A stretch of 64,000 nucleotides of DNA, from assembly GCA_030674155.1 (NCBI GenBank), contig CM060318.1:87777049-87841048 (forward strand), written 5' to 3'. The translations under genes and the position numbers were made by a program. Source of the DNA: Stramonita haemastoma. Its lineage: Eukaryota; Mollusca; Gastropoda; Neogastropoda; Muricidae. The notes under the pieces were generated by a model. The model was not told the DNA's origin. It was given only the letters and a program-made list of their open reading frames with translations, and made no database searches. This document shows, one piece after another, positions 38,121 to 50,255 of this stretch. Numbering within the stretch: the first letter of the stretch is position 1; every line of letters begins with the position of its first letter.

Positions 38121-38844
38121 ATATGAATCATGCATAACCTGGTTGAAATGGTTACATCAAGCATGAAGCGTGTGCACAAAAGCTGAACACTTCACACAAA
38201 CCAGCACTACATTGTCATCAGCATCGCTCATGAAATAACGAGCTATCAACTGCATACACATTTTTGCCAGTCTGCTTCGAGTGCATGCCTCAGCACACAC
38301 TAGAGCAACAGCAGACCAGACAGATGTGTTCAGATGTCAAACTACCTTAGAATGCACTGGTCACTCCGCACAAGGGCAGTTTTGCTCTGAATGTTAGTAA
38401 GGCACAAGTGACTGAAAGAACTCATTAAACAGAGAGGAAGGGGAGGGGAAAGTGGTTCTGCTGTTGTTGTTGGGGACTTTTTACCTGTGAAGAGAGGTAT
38501 GTAAAGGAAGGAAGGAAAGGATGGTTCCTCACAACCCACCTGCAAATGGAGCGTGAGGAGAGGAAAGACCAGAAAAATGTCTTGTAATTGAATGGATAAG
38601 GGGCTAAAGAGAGCTGACAGAGGAATGTACTGTAGTCTTTTTCTTTTTTTTAAAGTTGGAGGTCATTTTATAATAAGTGACACAGAATGGCGGGTATCCT
38701 CATTTCAGCCTGCTTGTGTTCGCCTTAACTCCTGCTGTCAGTTCCCTCCCTTCATTTTCAGTCATGGATCAACATTTTGTTTTGATGAACAGGGTCCTTC
38801 ACACAATAGTTTTGGCAAGAGCTACAACACAGGATTATGAAATA
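38121..38844 (+). other. Unassigned non-coding sequence
   Basis: No gene or known repeat. The minus strand frame at 38,342-38,545 has no recognisable motif. Confidence 0.5.
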
Positions 38845-39158
38845 AACAATCGTCAAATGAATGGCCTGACCCAGAGTACAGAAGGACGACTACCACTATC
38901 TCAAAAGAAAACAGGTCATCATTTCTAATACTCAGCACTGGATACAACAGGCTAAATCACTACATGTCTACAAAGCTGAAACTTTTCTTCTACCCTGTGT
39001 GCCTGTGGTAAAGAAAACCAGACAGGCGAGCACATCCTTCAGAGATGCCAACTATACAGCAACCTGATGAACATTGTATGGCCAGCAGAGATAACCCTGC
39101 AAACCAAGCTGTACAACCCACAAGAGGAGCTGGAAAGGATATACCATTAATTTTTTCC
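38845..39158 (+). mobile_element. LINE C-terminal relic, copy 1
   Basis: Piecewise translation gives a frame-shifted version of HNRLNHHMSTKLK, a CxCG zinc-knuckle-like region (CACGK/CGDENQT), HILQRC and WPAE with LYNPQEELERI, typical of the C-terminal end of some LINE ORF2 proteins. A sister copy lies at 56,740-56,950. Several stops and shifts show it is dead. Confidence 0.75.
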
Positions 39159-40489
39159 AGACACATCTGACAGTGTAAAGTGAAGAAGAGATTTCATCAA
39201 ACCAGCCAGTTTTCTTTTCTCTACTCATCCAGAAGGGGTTGGTTCCTGTGGCCCAGCTTCATCATCACTTTTGCGCACTGGTTTATAGGTTCTGTGGTCT
39301 GCACAGGGTTTGTAGAGCTTTTGGGTTACCTTTTTTTCTTCAAAGGATTTAATCTTATTTCCCGTTTTTTGCAGTTAAGGTCCAGTTTTCACACTGTACG
39401 CAGTATGGATAAGACAGTGCTTAAAACAGTTGAAGTTTTCTGGAGACTGGTCTGCTTGCTTTTCTGAATCCTGGCCAGCTCTGCCATGGCTGATGTTGCA
39501 AGGACTTGTCTGATCTCAGTTCAGCTAGAGAGGGCCATTTTGGTCAGTGTGGAGCCAAGATAATGAATGAGTCTGTTTCTTCAAGTTGTTGGACCACTCA
39601 TATACTGCTAAATAAAATGTCATTGCATATCTTATCTACCTTGCTTTCTAAGTGTATAGGTCATTTGTCTAGCTTGCATAGTTCTTGGAGATTCATTGTT
39701 AATACATCTAAGAGATCACTGTCATCAGCAAACAGGTTGTCACCAAGACAGACAGTGGGGGAATGTTATCCTCTGACCTTATCTAGTACTATCGGTGACT
39801 AGAAATAACAAGCAAAAAGGGAGGGTTGTGGACAGAGTTTTTTCCTCTTGTTTATTCTGGACCTGACCATTTTTTAAATCTTTATTATTTTGGGTTAAAC
39901 ATTTCTCAAAATTAATAAAACTAGTTTTAAAAAAATGACATGGCAAGAAAAACCACTCTGCTGATAGCAGAACTGAAACTTTCTAAAAAAAAATCCAGTA
40001 TAGCAGCCAAAGCTGGAAGAATTGGTAAATGATGATTTTAATAATGCTCCATACCACTGTGTCTACAGCTATGTACCATTGTGTTTTACCTGCTGTTGTG
40101 TCCGCATGCATTCAGACTGACTGACCGACCAACAGCCCCTACCCCCATGCATGCTAACTGTTCTTGCTAACACTAACACTAACCTTGTTTCTTAATCCTG
40201 GCCCCTCATGTGGACACAAAGACAGGTAGATACCTTGGTTCAAGCTGACAACAGGGTCAAATATTTTTTCCTGGGGTTTGAGGGAGGAGGGGGCAGTGTT
40301 GTCAGAAAAGGATGCTAGGAATGGGAGGCTGCATGTTCTAGTCTGTAGGGATGGAGGAGGGGGGGGGGGGGGGCAATGGCTCATGGACATCTGATTACTT
40401 GAGTATGCTGTCACTGGTTCTTTTCGTCTGTCCATTTCACTTGTAGAACCCCATTTCTGCTGCATTTATCATACTTTCATTATCTTTCT
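39159..40489 (+). other. Unassigned non-coding sequence
   Basis: No gene recognised. A G-rich run lies at about 40,362-40,373. Confidence 0.5.
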
Positions 40490-40920
40490 TCATAGTCCAG
40501 GCTTTACATGTCTATACATCAAGCAGTGTAAAATTCTTTCAGCCTTGCTGGTATGTCTCTGTCTTTCCATGTGTTCAACTGGACCATTGTTTGCTTGGCC
40601 AAGTCTTTTCTTGAGCTGATGTCCTTGCTGCAAGATGCTGAGTTGGTTTGGACAGAGATCACATCCTTGAAGTTGTGCAGGTTTTCCAGCTCTGATTTCA
40701 TTTTGTCCTATGCTTTGTGGTAGCTGGTTTGCAACAGAATTAGAATTCTCTTCCTAGTTGTGATGTCTCTGGATAAAAAGGCGGTGCCATCGGTGAATTA
40801 GAATTCTCTTCCTAGTTGTGATGTCTCTGGATAAAAGGGCGTGCTCATCGTGAATTAGAATTCTCTTCCTAGTTGTGATGTCTCTGGATAAAAAGGCGGT
40901 GTCATCAGTGTATTTTATGT
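40490..40920 (-). mobile_element. LINE fragment, minus strand, with a 58-bp triplication
   Basis: On the minus strand, DGTAFLSRDITTRKR, MKSELENLHNF and LNTWKDRDIPARLKEFYTA resemble a reverse transcriptase region downstream of the catalytic site, broken by stops. The 58-base piece TTCCTAGTTGTGATGTCTCT and flanks is present three times at 40,737-40,905. Confidence 0.6.
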
Positions 40921-40924
40921 TGGT

Positions 40925-41682
40925 GAAAACCAAGACCTTACCAACAGACTGGTAGACAGAGCAGGCGCATATGGGATGGAAGTCAGCACAGAAAAGAGTA
41001 AAGTAATGGTCAACAGTGCAAACGACACCACAGCACAGATCTACATGAACGGCCAGCAGCTGGAAGAAGTAGACGCTTTCAAATATCTTGGTGCTACCCT
41101 CATGAAAGATGGACGCTCCACCACAGAGATCAAGACCAGGCTAGCCATGGCAACATCAGCTATGGCAAAACTGAACAAGATATGGAGAAGCAAAGACATC
41201 AGCTTCAAAACAAAGGTCAAATTGTTCAGATCCCTGGTCATCTCCATCTTGCTCTACAGCTGCGAAAGTTGGACAATGACCGCTGAAACCACCAAGCGGA
41301 TCCAGACGTTCGAGACAAAATGCTTCAGACGACTGCTTGGCATTTCCTGGAAGAATCGGAAAACAAACACCTATGTGCGAAGTCAAGTCGCACTGCTGGC
41401 TGGTCCTCAGGAACCCCTACTAGCCACTGTCAAGAAAAGGAAGCTGGCATGGTTCGGCCATGTCACACGCCACAACACCCTCCCCAAGACAGTCCTACAA
41501 GGAACGCTAGAAGGTGGCAAACGCCGAGGCAGACAAACCAAAAGCTGGATGGATAACATCAAGGAGTGGACCCCCTGGACAGTCCAACACTCATTCGGAA
41601 GGCGGAGGACAGGGCTGGATGGCGACGGCTGGCTGCAGAATCGTCTCTCATGTCTCCTCCACGACCGTTCCGGTCATGAGAA
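40925..41682 (+). mobile_element. RTE-like LINE A, C-terminal part of reverse transcriptase
   Basis: The frame from about 40,930 includes GAYGMEVSTEKSKVM, FKYLGATLMKDG, LYSCESWTM, ETKCFRRLLGISW, RRKLAWFGHVTRH-like KKRKLAWFGHVTRH, and WMDNIKEWT. This order is the thumb and C-terminal region of an RTE or jockey-type LINE ORF2. The usual SLMSPPRP ending is visible only in another frame, so a shift lies between about 41,570 and 41,600. The catalytic domain is absent. A (GAA)n-like tail ends the copy at about 41,700. Confidence 0.9.
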
Positions 41683-41699
41683 AAAGAAGAAGAGAAGAA

Positions 41700-42300
41700 G
41701 AAATTCCTTTTGCACAGACAATAACGGTACTGTCAAAACTGAACACCATCTGGAAAGATATCTTACTCAACTCCAAGATCAGACAAATGCGCTCCCTTGT
41801 CCATATCCATATTCCTGTATGCCTGTGAATCATGGACCCTGACTGCTGATTTGGAGAGAGGAGTACAGGCGGTAGAGATGAGATGCTTCCAGAGACTCCT
41901 TGGCATCTCCTACAGAGACCACATAAGAAACGAAGCCGTGCATTACAGAATCCAGCAAACCATTGGTCCTTTCAAAAACCTATCAATCATAAAGAAGCAT
42001 AAACTTAAATGGTATGGGCATGTCAAAAGATCAAAAGGACTTGCAAAGACAATACTGCAAGGCATTGTCCAAGGTGGAAGAAAAAGAGGCAGACCAAGGA
42101 AGAGATGGGAGGACAACATCAGCGAATGGACAGGCCTAGAACTCGACCAAAGTTTAAGAAAGGCAGAACAGAGAAAGGAATGGAGGGAACTGGTTTTCAA
42201 GTCTTCAGGGGTGCCCCCACAGTTGCCAGACTATGGGATAGGTAGAATGAATGAATAATCTTTCTTTTTCAAGGGTAACAGAGTAAGCATTTACATTTTT
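41700..42300 (+). mobile_element. RTE-like LINE B, related C-terminal part
   Basis: LNTIWKDILLNSKIRQMRSL, then after a frameshift near 41,797 FLYACESWTLTADLE, CFQRLLGISYRDH, KLKWYGHVKRSKGLAKTILQ, KRGRPRKRWEDNISEW and a TAA at 42,256-42,258. The tail (GAAT)n and AATCTTTCTTTTTCAAGG matches 25,440-25,490. It joins LINE A head to tail without intact ends. Confidence 0.88.
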
Positions 42301-42329
42301 TTTTCATCCGGCCCTTGCCCTGATTAGGG

Positions 42330-42690
42330 AATAGAAAAAAGATAGGTAGGTAGGTAGAAATTCCTTTCCCCTATTTTAAATCCCATACATTCTGTGTCGA
42401 CATCTCTCATCATATGCTCTGTGTACATGTTGAAAAGGTGGGGAGAGAGAATGAAACCTTGCTGGACTCCCTTCATTGAGGTAGATCCAGAGTTTGGAGA
42501 AGGCTGCTGGTGTTGGTGGAGAGATGCTATGAGCGAGATCCGATGTCTGGAAAAGCCCATATCTGACAGGCCTGTGAACAAGTGGTTCTGTATGAAACAG
42601 TTGAATCCTTGCTGTAATCTGTAACAATTGTAGGCTTTCTGTTCAGCATATCTGATTTTCTCTTTAAGTATTTGTGATTCAAACAACGTG
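42330..42690 (-). mobile_element. LINE reverse transcriptase fragment
   Basis: Minus strand frame FTGLSDMGFSRHRISLIASL, GVQQGFILSPHLFNMYTEH and MRDVDTECMGFKIGERNF. The GVxQGxxLSPxLFNxY string is the conserved motif just before the catalytic YxDD block of LINE reverse transcriptases; the YADD itself is lost at the edge. It lies opposite to LINEs A and B. Confidence 0.88.
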
Positions 42691-42828
42691 TCTGTTGTTC
42701 TGCTGTTCTTTAACCTGCCCGGCAGTCTGAGAACTCTTCTTTGACTTTGATTTTAAATCTTATTGATGAGGATCAGAATTTTGCCAGTGTGACTGATAAG
42801 GGACAATGTAGGATAGAGAAGAGGGATA

Positions 42829-43571
<743 letters not shown>

Positions 43572-43766
43572 AGGAATGATCTATCCCACAGAAAAATCCA
43601 TGCCGCGGTATTTCTTTATGGCATATTGTCAACAAGACATGCTGCTGCTGTAAAACAAGCATGACAGTAGCATACTTGCTGGATTATGTGTGTGATTTAG
43701 TGGAAAGCATACCAAATGTTAGGTGCTGTACAAATATCCGTTCTCCTGGTGAGTTTTTGTGTGTGA

Positions 43767-43855
43767 TACTTAGACACTGGGATGGGCACAGGCTGTGCAT
43801 TCTGCAGTGGTACTTTTTTATATGTGTTTTTTTGCACTTTAGCATGTCTTTTTTT
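43767..43855 (+). mobile_element. Repeat R1, first piece of a broken copy
   Basis: GATACTTAGACACTGGGATG to TTTAGCATGTCT matches 37,737-37,840. The copy resumes at 44,712, where TAGCATGTCT is repeated, so the intervening block looks like an insertion with a 10-base target duplication. Confidence 0.8.
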
Positions 43856-44160
43856 TGTTGTTTTTGCTGCCTCATCTTCTGTGACGTCCCCGTCCTGTTG
43901 TTGCCATGCTGCTCATTTCAATCTCCCCGCCACAGCCATACCCTGATTCGTTGTGTCTCATCCTGGGGTTCGGGAGTCTACACAGAGCCCATCTGTATTA
44001 GGCCACCAGCCAGAGGGGCCCTGCACTTCTGCTGGGTCACTTTGGTGGTGTTCAGTGGTGCCTGTTCTGAGCTAACATACGCAGGACACCATCTACTAAA
44101 CCCCCTACTAATGGCACTATTAGCTCAGTCGTGGAGCCAGACCTAGTTAGATGCCCACCC
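43856..44160 (+). mobile_element. Dispersed repeat R3, longer copy
   Basis: CTTCTGTGACGTCCCCGTCC, CTGCTCATTTCAATCTCCCC and GGTGTTCAGTGGTGC link the pieces at 12,455-12,690 and 11,675-11,800. Class unknown. Confidence 0.65.
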
Positions 44161-44527
44161 GAGGTGGTGACCACCACAACGTCATTCCAATGACCCTCCC
44201 CCCCCCCCCCCCCACGAACACCCAACCCCAAAGGCTTTGACACAAACTTACCACAGGCACAGAGGTGTATGGGTAAACTGAATCTGAGGTCACCATGAGA
44301 CCAGAACAATGGGGGCCACTGAATCAGAGGCAATTTTTATTATTACATGATGATCAGTGATGATGAGGAGGATGTAATGATGCTGCTGTGGAAGTGCATC
44401 CGCTTTGAGACTGCTTGACAGGGTTGTACTCTACGCTTACTGTCATAATATATCCCGGTGTTAACCGGGCCCGAGAGATACAGACACCTGTAGTGTTGGT
44501 CAGTTAATTTGAGCAACACTCAAATTT

Positions 44528-44712
44528 GCATCTGTAAAGTGGATGAAGCTTGACTGTGGTCCCAGTCTTCCCACTGAGCCCACAGCACACTCACTCTGGG
44601 TAGGAGCTGGCTGGAGCCTGAAAAATCCCTATGACTCTTATGGGGATCGAACCCGTGACCTTCCAGTCCAAAATCCAAGGCGCTAACCACTGTACCATGG
44701 TGGCTGGTCATA
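44528..44712 (-). mobile_element. tRNA-derived SINE, family S3
   Basis: Minus strand: A-box-like TGGTACAGTGGTTAGCG at about 44,682-44,698 and B-box GGGTTCGATCCCC at about 44,642-44,654. The body (AGGGATTTTTCAGGCTCCAG) is unrelated to S1. It ends just inside the TAGCATGTCT duplication. Confidence 0.85.
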
Positions 44713-44936
44713 CTGTAGCATGTCTATTATCTTTTTTACTTTTTTGTTGTTGTTGTAATCTGGGGATGATAATTGAAGCAGAATGGCTGGCGACCTCAGC
44801 ACAGCCAGGTTTATTCGCCTTCAGGAGTGAAATGATTGTAGGTTTTGTCATTTCATGTTGTTTTTATCAGATGGTACATGTTAGATATTTCAAAGTATTA
44901 GGAAGTATTGGTTTTGAACCTTAAGTTGAAAGTTTT
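44712..44936 (+). mobile_element. Repeat R1, second piece of the broken copy
   Basis: TGTAATCTGGGGATGATAAT, CCTCAGCACAGCCAGG and AAAGTATTAGGAAGTATTGG match 37,862-38,030 in order. The piece stops at GTTGAAAGTT, which is repeated at 47,151. Confidence 0.8.
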
Positions 44937-45114
44937 TTTTTTTTTAAACATTTAAAAAAATTCATTTGTTACAAGAGCATATATGCATTACAAGCAATAG
45001 CATTGAGAGTAATTGTAAACCATTTGTAGTTGCGTGTTTGTGAATGCACAACAATGTTGAAAATAACAGAAACTAAACAACTTTCAAATATCTACATTTA
45101 TGCATGCATATGAT

Positions 45115-45132
45115 GCATACATACTTACATAC

Positions 45133-45163
<31 letters not shown>

Positions 45164-45360
45164 CATACATACATACATACATACATACATACATACATAC
45201 ATACATACATACATACACACATACATACATACATACATACACACATACACACATACACACATACACACATACACACATACACACATACATACACACATAC
45301 ACACATACATAACATACATACATAATGTATACATACATACATAATACATGCTTACAAACA
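45115..45360 (+). repeat. (CATA)n and (CACA)n microsatellite
   Basis: A nearly pure CATA tract of about 240 bases with CACATA interruptions to the right. Confidence 0.97.
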
Positions 45361-45418
45361 TATATATATACATAAGCATTTGATACAGTGGACCATCTAC
45401 ATACCATGCCGTAAGTTG

Positions 45419-45427
45419 TGCGTGCGT

Positions 45428-45474
<47 letters not shown>

Positions 45475-45561
45475 ATAAATAATGAGATTGTAAAAGGTTC
45501 TGGTTGTGTTTTTGTTGTTTTGTTGTTGTTTTTTGTTTTGTTTCTTGTTTGTTTGTTGTTG

Positions 45562-45592
<31 letters not shown>

Positions 45593-45836
45593 GGGGTTGT
45601 TTTTATTGGTTGTTTTGTTGTGTTTCTGAAGGATGTAATGCTTATTTTCATGATTATCTTTGCATATCCCATTGTATCGGACAAACTGTACATGTGTATG
45701 GATATGTATTCAGATGATTTTGTGTGTGTGGTGTGTGTGTGTGTTGTGTGTGTGTGTGTGTGAGTGATTGAGTGAGTAAGTGAGTTGTGTGGGGTTGTGT
45801 GTGTGTGTGTTGTGTGTGTGTGTGTGTGTGTGTTTA
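45419..45836 (+). repeat. (TG)n tracts with T/G homopolymers
   Basis: TG runs at 45,423-45,471 and 45,720-45,832, with T and G runs at 45,567-45,597 between them. Confidence 0.95.
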
Positions 45837-46067
45837 TGCATTGTGGGTGTGGGTGGAAGGGTGTTATGTTTTGACTTTTGGGGATGAACTGTTTATGTGG
45901 AGGGGAGTTTTTTCATGTTTGACTGTTTTGCTTATTCATTTGATTTGTTAACTTATGTCATTTTTCAATGATTTCCTGATTATCAGTAATTAGATGACAA
46001 TATGAATGATTGCTTGTTTTTTGCTGTCTTACATTTATTTGTTTATTATCATTGATTTATTCATATT

Positions 46068-46483
46068 TGTGACGCTCCACCACATAATGAGACGGAGTGC
46101 ACCTGAGGTCAATTTTAAGTTATTGACATGTTATTAATGTGCAATAAAGTGGCTATCAAATACAAAAAACAGATTGAAAATCGGACAATTCTGTGCAACA
46201 TTATTACAAATTGAAATGATAGACTGCAGGATGTGGCAAAATGAGAAACGGGCATGTTTATTTTAGTAACAGGTTGTCAGAATGAGTACTTTGGTATTTT
46301 CAAAACACATTTAAAAGCAAAAGGAATAAAAACTATGCCTTGATATTTCATTCTAAGGTAAATAAACAGATCTAGTTTAATAATCAATCAAAATTGACAA
46401 CTTGACCCCCACCTGCCTTTAAAGGCTCCTAGCGCAAAATTAGGTAATGTGCTAAGCGACTCATTTTGTGGTGGAGCGCCACA
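46068..46483 (+). mobile_element. MITE with 24-bp terminal inverted repeats
   Basis: Left end TGTGACGCTCCACCACATAA plus TGAG at 46,068-46,091; right end reads CTCATTTTGTGGTGGAGCGC plus CACA at 46,460-46,483. The arms match at 22 of 24 positions. ATTT occurs on both sides if the boundary is moved in by one base. At 416 bp with no ORF it fits a non-autonomous DNA transposon. A second copy is at 7702-8128. Confidence 0.87.
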
Positions 46484-46503
46484 TTTGTTTCATTTTTGCC
46501 CAT

Positions 46504-46566
46504 GAGGGCCTGGTGTAAAGAAGCCTCTGGCTTATCCAATTACCCTCATTAAAATTTCGAGTTTCG
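46504..46566 (+). mobile_element. LINE 3' end
   Basis: GAGGGCCTGGTGTAAAGAAG, TTATCCAATTACCCTCATTA and GAGTTTCG are the same terminus as at 6520-6600. The MITE sits 21 bases upstream of it. Confidence 0.8.
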
Positions 46567-47142
46567 CCCTATAAACCACACAGCTGGAAATATTTCAGTT
46601 GCTTTTTTCCCCTCCTCACTTACAGTAAGGCTTGTTTTATGGACTCTTCTCAAGAGTTGGGCCTGTTTTTTTTTCTTTTCTTTTCCTTTTATTGTTTTAT
46701 TTCAAAGTTACATGTTGATGCTTTATGTGACTAGGAATAATGCTTTATAGTGACTCCATTCTATTTCAAATGTCAAAAGGTTATTTGCAATTCATGCATT
46801 ATACTGCTTGGCTTTAAATCTGTTATGTAGCTGTGCTTGAAAAACCGAAAGTTTTGGTGTATCACCCTCCTGTTTGCTTCTGTAGATGTGTAACTTAGCA
46901 AGCAGCGGTATCAAAAAGGTCTTGTCTGTTTTTATGCATTGATCTACCCCAAAAATGACTAAGTTACGGGAAAAGGTTATGTTATAAGCATTAGCGCATC
47001 GTTCTTTACATACATTTTCTAAGCTTGTCCAAAAAGCTCTAATATATTTACAATCCTAGAGAAAGTTTTCTATTGAGTCTCTGGCATCGTTACACAAAGT
47101 ACAAAATGTTGTATTCACTAAACCCATAGTATTCAACACCAC

Positions 47143-47220
47143 TTTGAGTTGAAAGTTACTGGAGCACTGAAACTGAATGAGATGACAGTGGTCGGTAGGG
47201 CTGTAAACAATATGGTATGG
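47143..47220 (+). mobile_element. Repeat R1, third piece of the broken copy
   Basis: GTTGAAAGTTACTGGAGCAC and CTGTAAACAATATGGTATGG match 38,030-38,115, completing the copy begun at 43,767. Confidence 0.8.
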
Positions 47221-47502
47221 TGTGTGCTTTTTTTGGGTAGTGGTGGTGGTGTTTTTTCTTTCTTAAAAATGTAATAGATTGTGACTGGTACCCTTTGGTG
47301 GCTGTTGCTATGGGCAGCAGCAATGCCGTAAGTTTTTACTTGGTGGCAAACCTGTCTGCTGACTCTGCTGTTGGAAGATCATTTTACACCAACTCAGCAT
47401 CTGATGGAAAATGTGTAGAGCAGTTGTGCCATAGTGCTTACATTTTGTACTTCTTTGTGATGAATTTAACTGGGCTTTAACACTGTCCATATATATTTTT
47501 AT

Positions 47503-47842
47503 ATTAATTTATTCTTTTATATTGTGGATAATGGAATAAGCACTCAGTGCTTTTTTACATCCAGTCCCCGTGTGTATGGAATTTTTTGTAAATCTTGTCA
47601 TCTGTTCCCACCAGCACACAATGGCCTACTCTTAGGAAAAGAAACAGGTTTAACGTGTGCGCAAGATGTTCTGCGTGCTTTGCACACAGGGCCTTGGTTT
47701 ATAGTCTCATCCAAAGGACTTTTGGGGGGTGTGGAGTCAGCACTGATATTAACTCCAGGGGAAAAATCCCTTAAATGGGAATAAACCGGGTATCAAATTG
47801 CGAGCGTCATGTCATGACCACTAGGCTATCCCAGTCCCCCCC
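47503..47842 (-). mobile_element. SINE S1, full length
   Basis: It has the complete order on the plus strand: GGATAATGGAATAAGCACTC, TCATCTGTTCCCACCAGCAC, GTCATGACCACTAGGCTATC and CCAGTCCCC. On the minus strand GGGATAGCCTAGTGGTCATG is the A-box region. Best reference copy for the S1 head. Confidence 0.92.
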
Positions 47843-48164
47843 ATTAAGGGAGAGAACCCCTTTCCAGTACACGTTGACTGCACATTTGTAAACTACTGTA
47901 GCTCAGTAGAGGGTGACATGGAGGGAAGGGCTAGTAGCTGGTTGGTCACCCTGTAGTGGTTACCTGTAGGGAAAGGTTAAACACATCAGGACCCATTAGG
48001 GCCTTTGGTATGGACAAGAATGTTGTTAACAATGCTGATAAATCATTTGACTGATCTTCAACTTTATTTAAATATGATTGGATTGTATTGTATACTTTAG
48101 TTATTTATGTTCATATTGGATATCTGACTGTATTTTGTCTATGTATGGAGTACCCCATGGTTTT

Positions 48165-48240
48165 GTTGATGCTTTTTGTCCTCCTCTTTGTTGGACGCTC
48201 AGACAGCAACTATTTATTGTCTGTCATGTCATGAGTGAAA
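48165..48240 (+). mobile_element. Dispersed repeat R2, end piece
   Basis: GACGCTCAGACAGCAACTAT and TTGTCTGTCAT match 56,066-56,105. The following base begins an S1 SINE. Confidence 0.6.
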
Positions 48241-48241
48241 T

Positions 48242-48440
48242 TGGTTTATTTATTCTTTTATTTTGAGGGTAATGGAATAAGCACTCGTGAGCTTTTTTAC
48301 ATCCAGTCCCCATGTGAATGCAGTTTTGTAAATTTTGTCGTCTGTTCCCACTGGTAAACAATGGCCTACTCTTCCGATAAGCAGAATGGGTTTTAACTTC
48401 TGGAAGATGGAGATGCTGTTTATACTATCAGGCCCTCAGC
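48242..48440 (-). mobile_element. SINE S1, 3' half
   Basis: GGTAATGGAATAAGCACTCG and TCGTCTGTTCCCACTGG are present; the copy breaks off after GCAGAATGGGTTTTAAC. Confidence 0.85.
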
Positions 48441-48487
48441 ATCCTCACTGTGGATTTTCCCTCTTTAATCTGATGACACGTGGAACA

Positions 48488-48903
48488 AAGTGGATCGGTG
48501 GTCTAGGTGGTAACGCGCCTGCCTAGAAACCAAAAGTCTGGTTGGAGTGTGCAGTGGTTCGTACCCCGTTTGGGCCTAAAACTTTTCACCATCCATTAGA
48601 TCATGAATGGTGGTCTGGGCGCAAGCCTTTCAGATGAGACAATAAACGAGGTTCCGTGTGTTACACATCATTATTTAGTGCACGTAAAAGGACCCACGGC
48701 AACAAGGGGGTTGTCCCTGGCAAAATTCTGTAGGAAAAAGCCACTCTGATAGGGAAACAAATACAGTTGCAGACAGGAAAAGGAAAAAAAAAGTAATGGG
48801 TAGGTGCTGCACTGGTGGCAACATGCTCTCCCCGGGAGAACAGCCCAAATTTCATGCAGAGAAATCTGCTGTGACTTAAAGTGGTATGAAATGAAATGAA
48901 ATG
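48488..48903 (+). mobile_element. tRNA-derived SINE, family S4
   Basis: A-box-like TGGTCTAGGTGGTAACGCG at about 48,499 and B-box-like GTGGTTCGTACCCC at about 48,553. The body has CAGATGAGACAATAAACGAG and the 3' domain GGTGCTGCACTGG, CTCCCCGGGAGAACAGCCC, with a (GAAAT)n tail. The 3' domain is shared with the composite SINE at 31,558. It is not a functional tRNA gene: no acceptor stem pairing follows the B box. Confidence 0.9.
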
Positions 48904-49127
48904 AGGACCTGTGATGGCCATTGGTATGGGTGAAAATGCCATTGGTTTTGTATTGGTAGCAAATCTGTCCATGATCTTTCACTGGCTGGGAGGTTATTGC
49001 AGATTTGGCACCAACAATGTATCTTACAAACAAATTATGTGAAAGATTTATGCTATACCATTACTTGTGTGTATACCATTTACTTGCATTGTGTGTATAT
49101 AACATAGGATGTGGATTTCAATGGAAA
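48904..49127 (+). other. Unassigned sequence before the satellite
   Basis: Short AT-rich stretch with no recognisable feature. Confidence 0.5.
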
Positions 49128-49181
49128 GTCTAATCATCACGATCAATGCAAGTGTTCCCCTTCCCATGGTCACACACCCTT

Positions 49182-49214
<33 letters not shown>

Positions 49215-49281
49215 TTTATCACCATCAGCCAAGAGTGGTCCATTTCCCTTGGTCAAACACCCCTATCGTCATCGATCGTCG

Positions 49282-49323
<42 letters not shown>

Positions 49324-49606
49324 ATTCAGATGTGGCCCACTTCCCTGATCATACACCCTTGACATCATTATCAGCAATGTTTGTGTGGCCACCTTCCCTT
49401 GCTCCATCAGTCCTTTCATCATCATCGTCAGTGCAACCACCCCTATCATCAATTCTTGTATCGCCACTTCCTTGGTCACACACCCCTTTCCATCAACATT
49501 ATCATCATCATATAATGCAAATGTGGCCTACTTTCCCTTCATAAACGCCCTGCCACTAATATCATTATGAATGCAAGTGTGGCCCACTTCCTTTGGTTAA
49601 CAATCA

Positions 49607-49640
<34 letters not shown>

Positions 49641-49933
49641 ACAACAACACAAACACCCCTATCATCATCATTATCACCAATACACGTATGAGACACTTCC
49701 ATTGGTCTCTGTCCCACCCCTAATATCATCATCATTCATCATCAATGCAAGTGTGGCCCACTTCTTTTAGTTACACACACTTATCATCATCATCATCATC
49801 ACATCTCCATCATGCAACATCCACACATCATTCACAATCAATGTGCCCTTCCTTGTTGCCCCCCACCCCAGTTAATATTTATCATCAATGCAAGTGTGGA
49901 CCATTTCACTTGGTCACACACCCCTGTCATCAT

Positions 49934-49965
<32 letters not shown>

Positions 49966-50216
49966 ATGCAACCACTTCTACCATCATTATCGATTCAATG
50001 CATGTGTGGTCCACTTCTCTTGGTCACAGACCTCTATCGTCATCATCATCATCATCATCCTCATCATCATCCATGCATTCACTCTTACCACCATCATCAT
50101 CATTGTCATCATCAATGCAAGTGTGGCCCTCTTCCCTTGTCCTCCCTCCCCCACCCCCCACCCCCCACTCCCACCCCAGTAATATCATCAATGCAAGTAT
50201 GGCTCACACGTCCCTG

Positions 50217-50255
<39 letters not shown>

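Larger units (their letters stand above)
44937..47142 (-). mobile_element. 5'-truncated LINE insertion, minus strand
   Basis: A poly(T) run at 44,933-44,945 (poly(A) on the minus strand) marks the 3' end, and GTTGAAAGTT flanks both sides (about 44,926 and 47,151). Near the 5' end (46,791-47,130) the minus strand encodes FCTLCNDARDSIENF, a stop, then DCKYIRAFWTSLENV and LAKLHIYRSKQEGDTPK. This matches the zinc-binding C-terminal domain (zf-RVT type) of LINE ORF2, interrupted by one TAG. Later insertions lie inside it. Confidence 0.75.

Noticed and set aside
40976..42258. Host genes suggested by two long plus-strand frames
   Set aside because: Both encode C-terminal LINE reverse transcriptase motifs, are truncated at the 5' side and contain frameshifts.
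48488..48570. A functional tRNA gene
   Set aside because: A and B boxes are present but the tRNA stems do not close, and the sequence continues into a SINE body and tail. The same holds for 31,558 and 44,528.
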